This document shows positions 35,101 through 44,835 of a stretch of 64,000 bases of DNA, one piece after another (positions within the stretch are counted from its first letter, which is position 1; each line of letters begins with the position of its first letter). The translations under genes were made by a program, and so were the position numbers. Below the pieces are notes generated by a model. It was not told the DNA's origin and searched no databases. It was given only the letters and a program-made list of their open reading frames with translations. This stretch comes from Beta vulgaris subsp. vulgaris (Eukaryota > Streptophyta > Magnoliopsida > Caryophyllales > Amaranthaceae), in the NCBI RefSeq assembly GCF_026745355.1, contig NC_079207.1, positions 15,200,150-15,264,149 on the forward strand, written 5' to 3'.

Positions 35101-36340
35101 GCCAATGAAAAGGAATAAAATAAGCCATTTCGAGCCATTTTTTGTGTTTAATGTAACTATAATCAAACCTCTACGCATATTTCAAGTTCTAATGCATCAT
35201 GCAAGTCTTATATGACTCATTTAAGCTTCCGATTACTTGGTTGTATAATTATAAGCAAGTTTATGACACTTAGCCAATGAAAAGGAATAAAATAGACGAT
35301 TTCGAACCATTTTTTTAGTTTAATGTTCCTATAATCAAACCTCTATTCCTATTTCAAGTTCTAATGCATCATGCAAGTCTTATATGACTCATTTAAGCTA
35401 CCTATTACTTGTGTTGTATGATTATAAGCAAGTTTATAACACTTAGCCAATGAAAAGGAATAAAATAGGTCATTTCGAGCCATTTTTGTGTTTAATGTTC
35501 CTATAATCAAACCTTTAAGCATATTTCAAGTTCTATTGCATCATGCAAGTATTATATGACTCATTTAAGCTTCTTATTACTTGTTTGTATGATTGTAAGC
35601 AAGTTTATGACACTTAGCCAATGAAAAGGAATAAAATAGGCCATTTCGAGCCTTTTTTTTGGTTTAATGTTCCTATAATCAAACCTCTACGCATATTTCA
35701 AGTTCGAATGCATCATGCAAGTCTTATAAGACTCATTTAAGTTTCCTATTACTTGGTTATATGATTATAAGCAAGTTTATGACAACTAGCCAATGAAAAA
35801 GAATAAAATAGGCCATTTCGAGCCATTTTCTACACGTATTTCAAGTTCTAATGCATAATGCATGTCTTATATGACTCATCTAAGATTTCTATTACTTGAC
35901 TGTATGATTATAAGCAAGTTTATGACACTTAGCCAATGAAAAAGAATAAAATAGGCCATTTCGAGCCATTTTTTGTGGTTAATGTTCCTATAATCAAACC
36001 TCTACGCATATTTCAAGTTCTAAGGCATCATGCAAGTCTTATATGATCCATTTATGCTTCCTTTTATTTGGTTGTATGATTATAAACAAGTTTATGACAC
36101 TTAGCCAATGAAAATGAATAAAATACGCTATTTCGAGCCATTTTTTGTGTTTAATGTTCCTATAATCAAACCTCCACGTCTATTTCAAGTTCTAATGCAT
36201 CATGCAAGTCTTATATTACTCTTTTAAGCTTTCTATTACTTGGTTGTATGATTATAAGCAAGTTTATGACACTTAGCCAATGAAAAGAAATAAAATAGGC
36301 CATTTCGAGTTTTTTTTATTTTAATGTTCCGATAAAATAA
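20171..36340 (+). repeat. Satellite array, about 94 copies of a 172-bp monomer
   Basis: Head-to-tail tandem array with a constant period: successive gccaatgaaaa anchors lie at 20330, 20502, 20672, 20844, 21016 and 21188. Each monomer contains catttcgagccatttttt, gtttaatgttcctataatc, aaacctctacgc, atttcaagttctaatgcat, catgcaagtcttatat and gattataagcaagtttatg. It is AT-rich (about 70 percent), with no monomer-spanning open frame. Several monomer classes recur in fixed order (higher-order repeat). The whole array lies inside one intron of the CACTA second gene (donor 36362-36361, acceptor 20161-20160). No inversion of monomer orientation was seen. Confidence 0.95.
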
Positions 36341-36362
36341 CTTTTTGGTTTATTTCAATTAC

Positions 36363-37364
36363 CTTGATTTGCAGGACTTTGGCATTGATCGGCACTTTTC
36401 CTCCAGACTCATCCCTCATGTGTGTGTCGATGTACATGTCCACAGCGGAAGGTAGCACCCCTCCATGTTGTGCGGCCTACACGTTCAAACGCATTAATTA
36501 AATAAAGTTTATGGATTAAATGTATTCAACACAAGTTACACTTAACAATCTTTTAGCGCGCTCTGCTGAAGAAATGGAGCCTTGGCAATGAGAAGGAGGT
36601 ACATTGCTAGTCAAATCACCTCCTCGTCGGTTCTTGCTGGCCTTCTCAGATCGGGCTCTGAACTCCTCGTCTTGAGCATTCTTCATCATCTGCTCGTGAA
36701 CGCTCGTAGACATCCATACCGGACGTACACCACCCTTCTTCTTCACTGTGAAGTGATGATTATCTTTCAATCTTTTGGCCATTTTTTGGTCGAATGTAGA
36801 CCTCACTTCGGATTCAATCTCCTCCCTCCATCTATAAATGGTCTACATGGACATATAAGAAACCAATAACAAAGGGTTAGTACATCATATTATAAAGTTA
36901 AGTAAAAACTTAATAAATACGATTTCACCTTGAAAAGAGAAAACCAATGGTTTTTTGTGTCGTCATCAACCTGCGACCAGTTCCTCCATGGATGGTGGAA
37001 ATGTTGCTTGAAGCATTTACTCAAGGAGCGAATGACTCCATTGTCTTCAAACCTGATGAAAAGCAAAGCAAACATTAGAGAAACAACACCAATAAAATCT
37101 ATTAAAAGTAATCAAGTATCACGCTTATAATATAATTTACCAAAGTCCATTGGGGTCCAACTCCTTTCGCTTGTCAACTACCCCACCCCCATTATTGTCC
37201 TCTACCCTTAGTTCTTCCTCTGCCTCATCCCTCTCAAGATCGTCATCATGTTGAAGCCGAAGTAAAAGGTCAGGGTCTGGCTCAGGCCGCTCTCTGCCAC
37301 GACCTCGACTACTACCCCCACCACGAGAACCACCCCGAGATCCGACACGTGATGACATCCGCAA
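36363..37364 (-). pseudogene. 5' exons of the CACTA transposase_24/TNPA-like gene
   Basis: The exons I infer are 37364-37141, 37052-36929, 36842 to about 36550, and 36476-36363. The first encodes an Arg/Gly/Ser-rich start (MRMSSRVGSRGGSRGGGSSR) and an acidic middle. The second reads FEDNGVIRSLSKCFKQHFHH, and the third TIYRWREEIESEVRSTFDQ, a Lys-rich KKGGVRPVWMS block and a SEKASKNRRG motif. The fourth reads AAQHGGVLPSAVDMYIDTHM. This is the domain order of plant Ptta/En/Spm transposase_24 proteins, thought to bind subterminal repeats. Exon 1-2 and 2-3 junctions are in phase; the exon 3-4 junction I could not resolve. The donor at 36362 opens the 16.2-kb satellite-filled intron. Confidence 0.75.
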
Positions 37365-37651
37365 AATAAATCACCAACAAAGATTTAAGGCGTGACAAAC
37401 ATTGAAATTAATCACATATTACAATCAAACAATGACATTAATCATACACAATTACAAAACCATAGTACAATATATTACACTTAACATAATTAATCTATTC
37501 TTAAAAAGCTTGAAATGAAACAAAGATTAACTAAATAAAACGCATATAATAGAAATAAATAATGTCTTATACATAGAATGAGGAAAGGTGATAAAATGAC
37601 TTAACATATTGTCTTACAACAAAAGCAAACTACATAGTTTAACAAGACACA

Positions 37652-38368
37652 CTAAACATCATCAAACAGATCATAATCATCCGCGTCATCCTCGTCATCG
37701 TCATCTTCGGTGAAATCACCACTCGCGTCGCTGCTTTCAATTTCACTTGGTTCTCCTTGTTCATTCGGCACCTCGAATCCCATGATCTCATCATTATTGT
37801 CGTCATCACCAGCATCATAGTCTGGTATCTCATCCGGGGCACAAAGAAGTGCAGCAGTATCAGTTCTTTCCTCCTGAAGAACATCCAAATCAATTGGGGC
37901 ATCAACTTCGGCCCTTGCCTTCGTTTTAAACACAGCCCACCATTGCCTTTTATCCCTCCTAAGACTGGGATACGGCGCGTAGTATACTTGGCTAACTTGG
38001 TACGACAACACAAACGGATCATATTTTGGGTGTCTTTTGGTGTGGTTGACTTCCACAAGTCTATATTGTTCATGAATGTTCATACCCTTGTCTGAGTCCA
38101 TCCAACTGCACTTGAACAAGATTGTCTTATAAATAGCCAAATTACCATGGTACACCAGTTCGATAACCTCCTCCAAAATGCCAAAGTAATCAGCTCCATC
38201 ATCAGCTTGTACACATATACCATAATTCATGGTTGACTTGTTCTTGCCATATTCGTGTGTATGAAAGTTATATCCATTCACAAAGAATTGATTCCACGTT
38301 CTCACTTGTCTGGACGGACCCATAGCAAGAGCTCGAGTGACATCGTCACTTGTCATGGCACGAAGGAC
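37652..38368 (-). CDS. CACTA tnp2 gene, last exon (DUF4216 region)
   Basis: Begins after the acceptor GAAATCAG (38370-38369) with VLRAMTSDDVTRALAMGPS. It contains the block ALAMGPSRQVRTWNQFFVNG YNFHT, then CSWMDSDKGMNIHEQYRLVE and SQVYYAPYPSLRRDKRQWWA, the conserved C-terminal DUF4216 of plant CACTA TNPD/tnp2 transposases. It ends in a very acidic tail (DDDDEDDADDYDLFDDV) and a stop. This exon is intact; the breaks lie upstream. Confidence 0.85.
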   Translation of the reverse strand, partial: VLRAMTSDDVTRALAMGPSRQVRTWNQFFVNGYNFHTHEYGKNKSTMNYGICVQADDGADYFGILEEVIELVYHGNLAIYKTILFKCSWMDSDKGMNIHEQYRLVEVNHTKRHPKYDPFVLSYQVSQVYYAPYPSLRRDKRQWWAVFKTKARAEVDAPIDLDVLQEERTDTAALLCAPDEIPDYDAGDDDNNDEIMGFEVPNEQGEPSEIESSDASGDFTEDDDDEDDADDYDLFDDV

Positions 38369-38438
38369 CTGATTTCAGAGACTAAGTTAGTACATGAAGG
38401 TATCTCAATGGTTAGTAGGAATAATGTACGAAACTCAC

Positions 38439-39012
38439 ATTTGTCTTGAACCAAGTAGGGAACTCAGCTTCACATTTGCTCCACACCTCATCCATAGCAA
38501 TGTTCGATCTTGAATTGACAATGTGCTCCTCGAATTTCCTTGAGTAAGTAATATCACACACATTAGGCAAAGGACAAGTACAATGTAACTTAATGGTCTT
38601 GAACCAAATTACCTTTCATAATCACTTAAGATGCCACTGTTTGAGAGTACGTAAAGATGTGCTCTTTCGTACTCCATGTCTTGCAACCATCGCAAACAAC
38701 CGTCTGTTCCTGGTCGACCGCAGTCTTTCCTGAACAACTCGGGAACACCAAGACCATGTGTGTTGGCGACATCAGGATTGACATTTCTTCCTAAGTCCCT
38801 TGATTTTGTGTCAACCCCGGGCAGAAAGTAGTTGGAGCGGAAGTTCGTGATCTCATCAGTTAGGTAGGCATTGCATATTGAACCTTCAACACGTGCTTTG
38901 TTTCCCACTTTACGCTTTAAGTGGTTAAGAAACCTGTCAATAAGGTGAGGATTAGCATTTTGTGTAAAAATTCAGTATGTAATGTATGACACTTACAACA
39001 AATTCAATTACC
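38439..39012 (-). CDS. CACTA tnp2 gene, exons 2-3
   Basis: Two short exons: 38933-38613 (FLNHLKRKVGNKARVEGSIC ... GLGVPELFRKD ... YVLSNSGILSDYE) and 38538-38439 (KFEEHIVNSRSNIAMDEVWS ... FPTWFKTN). All flanking dinucleotides are GT/AG on the minus strand. They connect the DUF4218 end of exon 1 to the DUF4216 exon in the order seen in plant tnp2 proteins. Confidence 0.75.
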
Positions 39013-41231
39013 TTTCAAAAGGGTACATCCACCTATACTGGACGGGCCCCCCAACTTTTGCTTCATAAGGCAAGTGAACCGGCAAGTGCTCCATTGAGTT
39101 GAAAAACGATGGAGGAAAGATTTTTTCCAACTTGCATAAGATCTCGGCAATGTTGTTTTCTAAGCGCTCCATCTCATTGACTTTGATTGTGGACGCACAC
39201 AAATCTCGAAAGAATTGACTTATTTCGGTTATCGCCTTCCAAACATGCAAAGGAAGCAATTCTTTTAGAGAACCGGCAACAGCCTCTCCATGAATACATG
39301 ACAGTCATGGCTCTTCAATCCTTGCAATTTACTATAACTAAGATCCACGCATCTACTCAAGTTCGATGCAAAGCCATCTGGAAACTTCAAGTCACGTACC
39401 CACTCACAAAATACCTTTTTCTGAGCCTTGTCGAGTGTGTAAGGTGCTTTAGGCTTCACCAAATTCCCACACCATCATCAACAAGCTCCATTCCGCGTTT
39501 GCAAACACGTGCCATGTCCTTCTTGCACTAAGGGTGTCTGAAGTTTACCTTCACATCCATCACAGTGTTAATGAGTTGGTCGAAAAAATTCTTCTCAACA
39601 TGCATAACATCTAAATTGTTACGCAAAATCAAATCTTTCCAATATGGAAGCTCCCACAAAATATCTTGTTTCAACCAACCTTTTTTATCCTTCTTCAATC
39701 GGTTCAGCGCCTCGGGACCATCAGTTGCTTTAGGTAAGTCCTTCACGCACTGCCACAGTTCCTCTCCAGACATTATGTGAGGAGCCACGCCATTCTCGAC
39801 CCTATTCTTACAAAAAGCAGTCTTGTTCTTTCGAAATGGGTGATCAGACGGAAGAAATTGTCGATGACAATCGAACCATGTCACTTTACCCCCATGTTCA
39901 AGCCAAAATGTCTTGCTTTTATCCATGCAATAAGGGCATGCCTTTTTTCCAGCAGTACACCATCCAGACAACATACCATACGCTGGGAAGTCACTAATTG
40001 TCCAAAGCAGCGCTGCTCGAAGGTTGAAATTTTGTTTTCTTAAAACATCATAGGTAGTAGCTCCATTATGCCATAACTGCTTCAACTCTTCAACTAGAGG
40101 TTGCATAAACGTATCCAAGTTTCCTTTTGGATTTTTAGGTCCCGGGACGAGCAAAGAAAGAAACATGAATGGTTTCTTCATGCACATAGATGGAGGCAAA
40201 TTGTATGGTGTGAGAATAACTGGCCAGCACGAATATTGCCCTCCGAACTTACCATATGGAGAAAATCCGTCTGTGCACAACCCGAGTCTAACATTTCGAG
40301 CCTCAGCAGCAAAGTCGGGAAAGGTTTTATCAAAGTGTTTCCATGCTTCACTGTCACTTGGATGTGTTAATGTGCCTCGCACTCGAGGATTGTCGGCGTG
40401 CCATGTCATTTCCTGAGATATGTTTTTAGTTGCAAACAACCTTTGCAACCTCGGTGTGATTGGAAAGTAGATTAAGACTTTTGCAGGAATAAACTTGCCC
40501 TTAAATGTCTTCTTGTACCGATCACTACCGCATACACTACACTTATCTAAGTGAGCGTCGCCCTTCCAAAACAACATACAACCTCTAGGACATGCATGAA
40601 TCCTCTCATGTGGAAGCTCCAACCCATTTAGAACTTTCTTTGTGTCGTAGAAAGTTTTTTCCATGTGGTTGTTGTCGGGGATCGCTTCATTCACTAAACT
40701 AGCAAACCCATCAACACACCTATGTGGTAGGTTGTACTCACACTTCAAACTTGTGATTCTAGAAGCCATCTCCAGCACCGATATCTTGCTCCCATCATAC
40801 AAGGGATTCTCAGCCGCCTTCAGAAGGTCGAAAAACTTCATTGCTTCACCATTCGGTTCTTCTTCAACTGAGTTTGAAAGTGCAAGCACATCATGCTCTT
40901 CAGTATTCCCTAAAGCATCCACCACCATATCCAAATATGGCTTTGACTGGGCAGAAGATGAGGAGGACTCCGCAACGCGTTCACCATGACATAACCAGTC
41001 AAAGTAATTCGGTTTAAAACCCTTCTTGTACAAATGTACTTTGACCGTGTCCACCTCCAAATAACGCATGTTATTGCACTTGATGCATGGACATTTTATC
41101 TTGTCATTGTCATGCAAATGTGGATGTTGTAAACAAAACTCAATGAACTCATCAACCCCTTTCACAAACTCAGTTCTAAGGCGACGCCCGTCAAGTCTGT
41201 TATACATCCAGCTACGTTCCTTCCTTTTCAT
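39012..41231 (-). pseudogene. CACTA tnp2 transposase gene, exon 1
   Basis: The ATG at 41231 opens 567 codons. The Transpos_assoc zinc-binding domain (MYNRLDGRRLRTEFVKGVDE ... CPCIKCNN) covers residues about 8-85, and the Transposase_21/tnp2 catalytic region about 190-430 (ACPRGCMLFWKGD, CSVCGSDRYK, FSPYG, KKACPYCMDKS). Residues about 540-567 end VMHVEKNFFDQLINTVMD, then VNFRHP and a stop (39530-39528). Homology continues in DUF4218 (KAPYTLDKAQKKVFCEWVRD ... KSHDCHVFMERLLP ... PVHLPYEAKVGGPVQYRWMY), but with frame changes near 39435 and 39265. The gene therefore has at least one stop and two shifts. The transposase would cut the element ends. A probable 5' UTR intron runs from 42583 to about 41245. 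Confidence 0.85.
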
Positions 41232-42580
41232 AATTTAAAACTCTACACATAGCTAAAAAATATCAATTCACTATATTCAAAACTTGTTAATTGAAGTACG
41301 TACGATATGTAATGGACAAATATTAGACAACTTATGAACAATAACACTTACTAGCAAATCCAAAAGATTAACAACAACTAGCTAAGTAATAACTAAGGTA
41401 AATATATACTAAATATATTTAATATATACAATCAACTTTGCTTTTCCTATTACTCCCTCATAAACCTTAAATCTATATCCTTGAACTAACAAGCAAGAAT
41501 TTGAACTATTAACAAGAATTAGGATGAGAAAACACCATAGTTGCTACCAATTTAAATACTCATTATAATAGGAACTAGTACAAAGTATAACACACATCAC
41601 ACCAATGAAGTAAGAATATAATAGGAACTAGTAAAAACAAAGTTTAAAATGGTTAAATATTATATTTTTTACCACGTTTATAATCATACATATATCATAT
41701 ATGATAGCATATATAGTGATCATAATCAAACATATATCATAATTAAAGTTTAATATAATATAATCATATAGTCATAATTAAATAAGCAAAATATCATAAT
41801 CCTAGACACTTTACACGTAGGCATTGCTTGACCAAAGTGGGCATAAGTTGATTGCTATTGGATGAAAGTGGGCACTAAGTTGATTGCTATCGGATGAAAG
41901 TGGGCACTAAAAAGACTAAATTTTATTAAAAAACATTGAAGAAAAAATATAATAACAAAAACTAAAAACAACTACAACTTATCCAAACATTAACACCAAC
42001 AACTAATCCAACAATTAACACCAACAACAATGAACAAAAATGAACAACATTTACAACAATAATAACAACAAGAGCAAATACTACAATAATAACAAGAACA
42101 AATACCATTTTAATTCATAACTCTAATCTAATGACATGTTTATTCATTATTAAAAAAAAAACCCCAATACAAATCATAATCATCTTTAAGCTAAACCTTT
42201 TAAAATTAATGAACATTATCAAAAACTTGAAAAATTAAAAATAATTAACAACAATTAGTAGCTAAGTAATAACAACAATTTATAAAATAATTAACAACAA
42301 TTACTCTAATATAACAACAACAACAATGACAACAATTTATATTTATAATTTTAACAACAACAACTAACAATTAACAATTTATATTTATAATTTTAACAAC
42401 AACAACTAACAATTAACAGCAATTAAAAATTAACAACAACAACAATTTATATTTAACAACAACGATTAAAAATTCACAACTAACAATTAACAACAACAAT
42501 TTAACACTATTAACATCAAAACATCATCAATTTACACTAATAATTTTTACACAAAAAAATAAACAAAGCTATGAAACCAT
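41232..42580. other. CACTA 5' leader intron with AAC-rich low-complexity DNA
   Basis: From about 41940 to 42540 the plus strand is dominated by taacaacaac-type units, a degenerate AAC/ATT microsatellite-like tract. A GT donor on the minus strand (CTTCCATTCCAG|GTATGG near 42583) and an AG just upstream of the tnp2 ATG suggest this stretch is an intron in the 5' UTR of the transposase gene. No gene seen. Confidence 0.5.
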
Positions 42581-42583
42581 ACC

Positions 42584-42755
42584 TGGAATGGAAGAGCGGC
42601 GGCTGGAGGGGCGGGGCTGGAAGACCGGCGGCGGCTCGGGTGCGGCGTCAAGTATTGAAGAGAGGGATGTTTGGGCGGCGTTCTCCGGCGTGAAGAAATG
42701 GACGGTGGCTGCCGTCGTCGGGTTAGGGGTTAGGGGTTAGGGTTTGGAGTTTCGG
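42584..42755 (-). promoter_or_regulatory. GC-rich leader of tnp2 with telomere-like repeats
   Basis: A GC-rich island (gcggcggctcgggtgcggcg on the plus strand near 42630) in an AT-rich neighbourhood, followed by gggttaggggttagggg units at 42719-42747. On the minus strand this ends in aaaccctaacccc, a telo-box. Likely the promoter/5' UTR exon of the transposase gene; telo-boxes are common near plant transcription starts. Confidence 0.5.
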
Positions 42756-42823
42756 TTTTGGATTGATTGTATGGGTAGTCGAATGCGAAATGGGAGGAAA
42801 TCTGGGTTTATTAGACCAATAAA

Positions 42824-42870
42824 ATTAGCGTCCGCCGTATGGACGCTGAAAAAGCGGAAGTGGACGCTAA
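42824..42870. repeat. CACTA right subterminal repeats
   Basis: ttagcgtccgcc, ggacgctgaaaaagcgg and ggacgctaa, the same motif family as at 18888-19375 but only three or four copies. They mark the right side of the CACTA element. Confidence 0.7.
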
Positions 42871-42899
42871 TTTTAACCGTTTTTTTAAAAAGATCACTG

Positions 42900-44175
42900 A
42901 TGTTTTGTATTTTGGGGGGAGTTTCATTTTCTATTTTGTCTATTCTTTTTTTGAAAGGATTCTATTTTGTCTATTCATCCCTTAGTTACTGTACTTTTCG
43001 TCTTTTCCTTCTTTCTTTTGTTTCCTTTTTTATTTTTCTACCGTTTCTAACTCCTCTTTTAACTCTCATTTTCTTTATCCTTTTTTCTTTTATCTCTTTA
43101 CCTTTTCTATTTTCCTTTCTTTTTTCTCTTTTCTTTCTCTCTTTTATTTATTGGTGTATAAATACCCTTAAGGCCTTAACTCAAATATTTTTTATGAAGG
43201 ACTTTTTAGCCTAAGTATTACTCATCACTCTTAGTTTAGATATTCTTTTAGGGTTTTAAGGAAGTTTAGCCTTCATAGTTAGTTTAAGGAGAAAAGGGAG
43301 AAAACTCAAAAGAAAGGTGGAGAATTGTAGATTCAAGGGTGACACTTGTATTGGAACTTTCAACCACTAATCAATGAGCATTTCTGACTCTATCTCCTCT
43401 TTTGTTGCTTATTTTAATTACTTTCATTAGATTAGTTATTAAATGCTAAGTTTAATGATTTTTGGGTTATTTTGTTTAGTTCAATGTTAGATTAATGTTT
43501 AGTATCATGTTATTAGTTGGTAAGTTATCAAAATCTCTTTCTTTTTTGGTGTTTATAGAGTAGTTAGTGAGTTAGGATTTGGGTGAAAACTCAATCATAA
43601 TTGAATTAGGCATTTGATATTGTATTTAGAAATTTGTGTGATTAAATTATTGCTTGTTAGCTCTTCTAATCTATGTTGCATTCTCTTTGATCACTTGAAT
43701 GTTGTATTAGAGTGTGACCTATTGATTTCCATTATTGGCTTGGGTTACTTTGAACCGCGGGATATGTTAGTAATGGATGAGAGTCCTTATATGATGTCGT
43801 TGAGAATTTCTCCGCCTATGAGAGTGGGATGAGAGTTGTATGTTGAGTCAATAACTCATTCAAGTCTAGTTCATGCATTATCTCTATGTTTGATATTCTT
43901 ATGTTTATTTCTTGATTAGTTGGTGTTTAATCGTATATCCTAACTGTAGTTATCTTTGATATTTAGTTATTTTCATAGCTCTTAGTTGATTATTGACAAT
44001 TTCCAACAATTTATTCGGCCTGACTTATTGTTAAATTAACACATATTGCTGCTCTTTAGTCCTTGTGGAAGAATGATAATTACTTAGTTTAGTGGTCTAG
44101 TTATGTTTTGTTTGACTTTAGGAGACTAGTAACGACCTAGTTTTCCCTATGTCACTACATATCCTTGCCACTCAT
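42900..44175 (+). mobile_element. LTR-like remnant, possibly Athila-type Gypsy
   Basis: The stretch from about 43200 to 44160 has the feel of an Athila-lineage LTR: a long AT-rich body, then ctctttagtccttgtggaa, a tagttttccctatgtcac-like end region and tgcacgaatttatc. No PBS, coding domain or duplication was found and the limits are rough. 42900-43200 is pyrimidine-rich with an open frame that I do not regard as a gene. Confidence 0.3.
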
Positions 44176-44835
44176 GCACGAATTTATCAAATGTTTATTG
44201 TCAATATTTACTTCATATTTGCTATTGTTCAACAAAGAAGATGAAGATTTTCAAGTTGATTTTGTTCGGAAATGAAGATGAAGCACATGCATGTGGTTCC
44301 TATGAAGCAAAATTGGTTTGGGTATTAAATAAACAAATATTTGAAGACTTACTGGAGGAAAAATACATCGCATGAAATACTTGTTTTTTTTAGAGAAAAT
44401 TGTCCATAATCGAATTTTGAAGATTATAGATTCTAAAATAACAAAGGTTCTCCATTTAATAAAGATTTTATAAGAAAAGATCATTTAATATGGAGAAATA
44501 GATTAACTTAGACAGTTTCCATCAGTAAATCAGTGAGGTAAAACTTACCAAAATAGCAAAGATTGTTATTGATTTCATATATATTCCAAATCATGTTATT
44601 TAAAGCAATTACTATTCATTTCGAAAATCACGCAGTTAGACACACGCTCAAGATATTTCTGGAAGCGACAAATCAGCAATACTTCAAAGCTAGTTTACGC
44701 GTTGCGATGGGAAATGCAAGGATTGATTTTCCCGATGACATGTGGTCTAATGTTTGTAAGTGTGACATGTAGGCAAAATGTCTTAGCTTTATATAGATAT
44801 ATAAATATAGATAGATGATATATAAAACCAAGTAT

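Larger units (their letters stand above)
18861..42895 (-). mobile_element. CACTA (En/Spm) DNA transposon, about 24 kb, carrying a satellite array
   Basis: Support comes from a CACTACAAGAAA-like left end (CACAACAAGAATTTCAC at 18861), and from palindromic subterminal repeats at the left (18890-19375) and at the right (42824-42870). Two minus-strand genes of CACTA type lie in the expected order, tnp2 transposase then transposase_24/TNPA-like. The right terminus is not certain: no ...TTGTAGTG end was found, and I place it near 42890 after the last subterminal repeat. Both genes carry stops and frameshifts, so this copy is probably not autonomous. Two thirds of its length is a 172-bp satellite array within an intron of the second gene. 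Confidence 0.8.

Noticed and set aside
20171..36340. CRISPR-like regular array
   Set aside because: The unit is a continuous 172-bp repeat without unique spacers, in a plant genome; it is a satellite.
42744..43214. 156-codon open frame beginning at the tnp2 leader
   Set aside because: Phe/Ser/Leu-rich translation of a pyrimidine-rich tract, no domain, opposite strand to the transposase leader.
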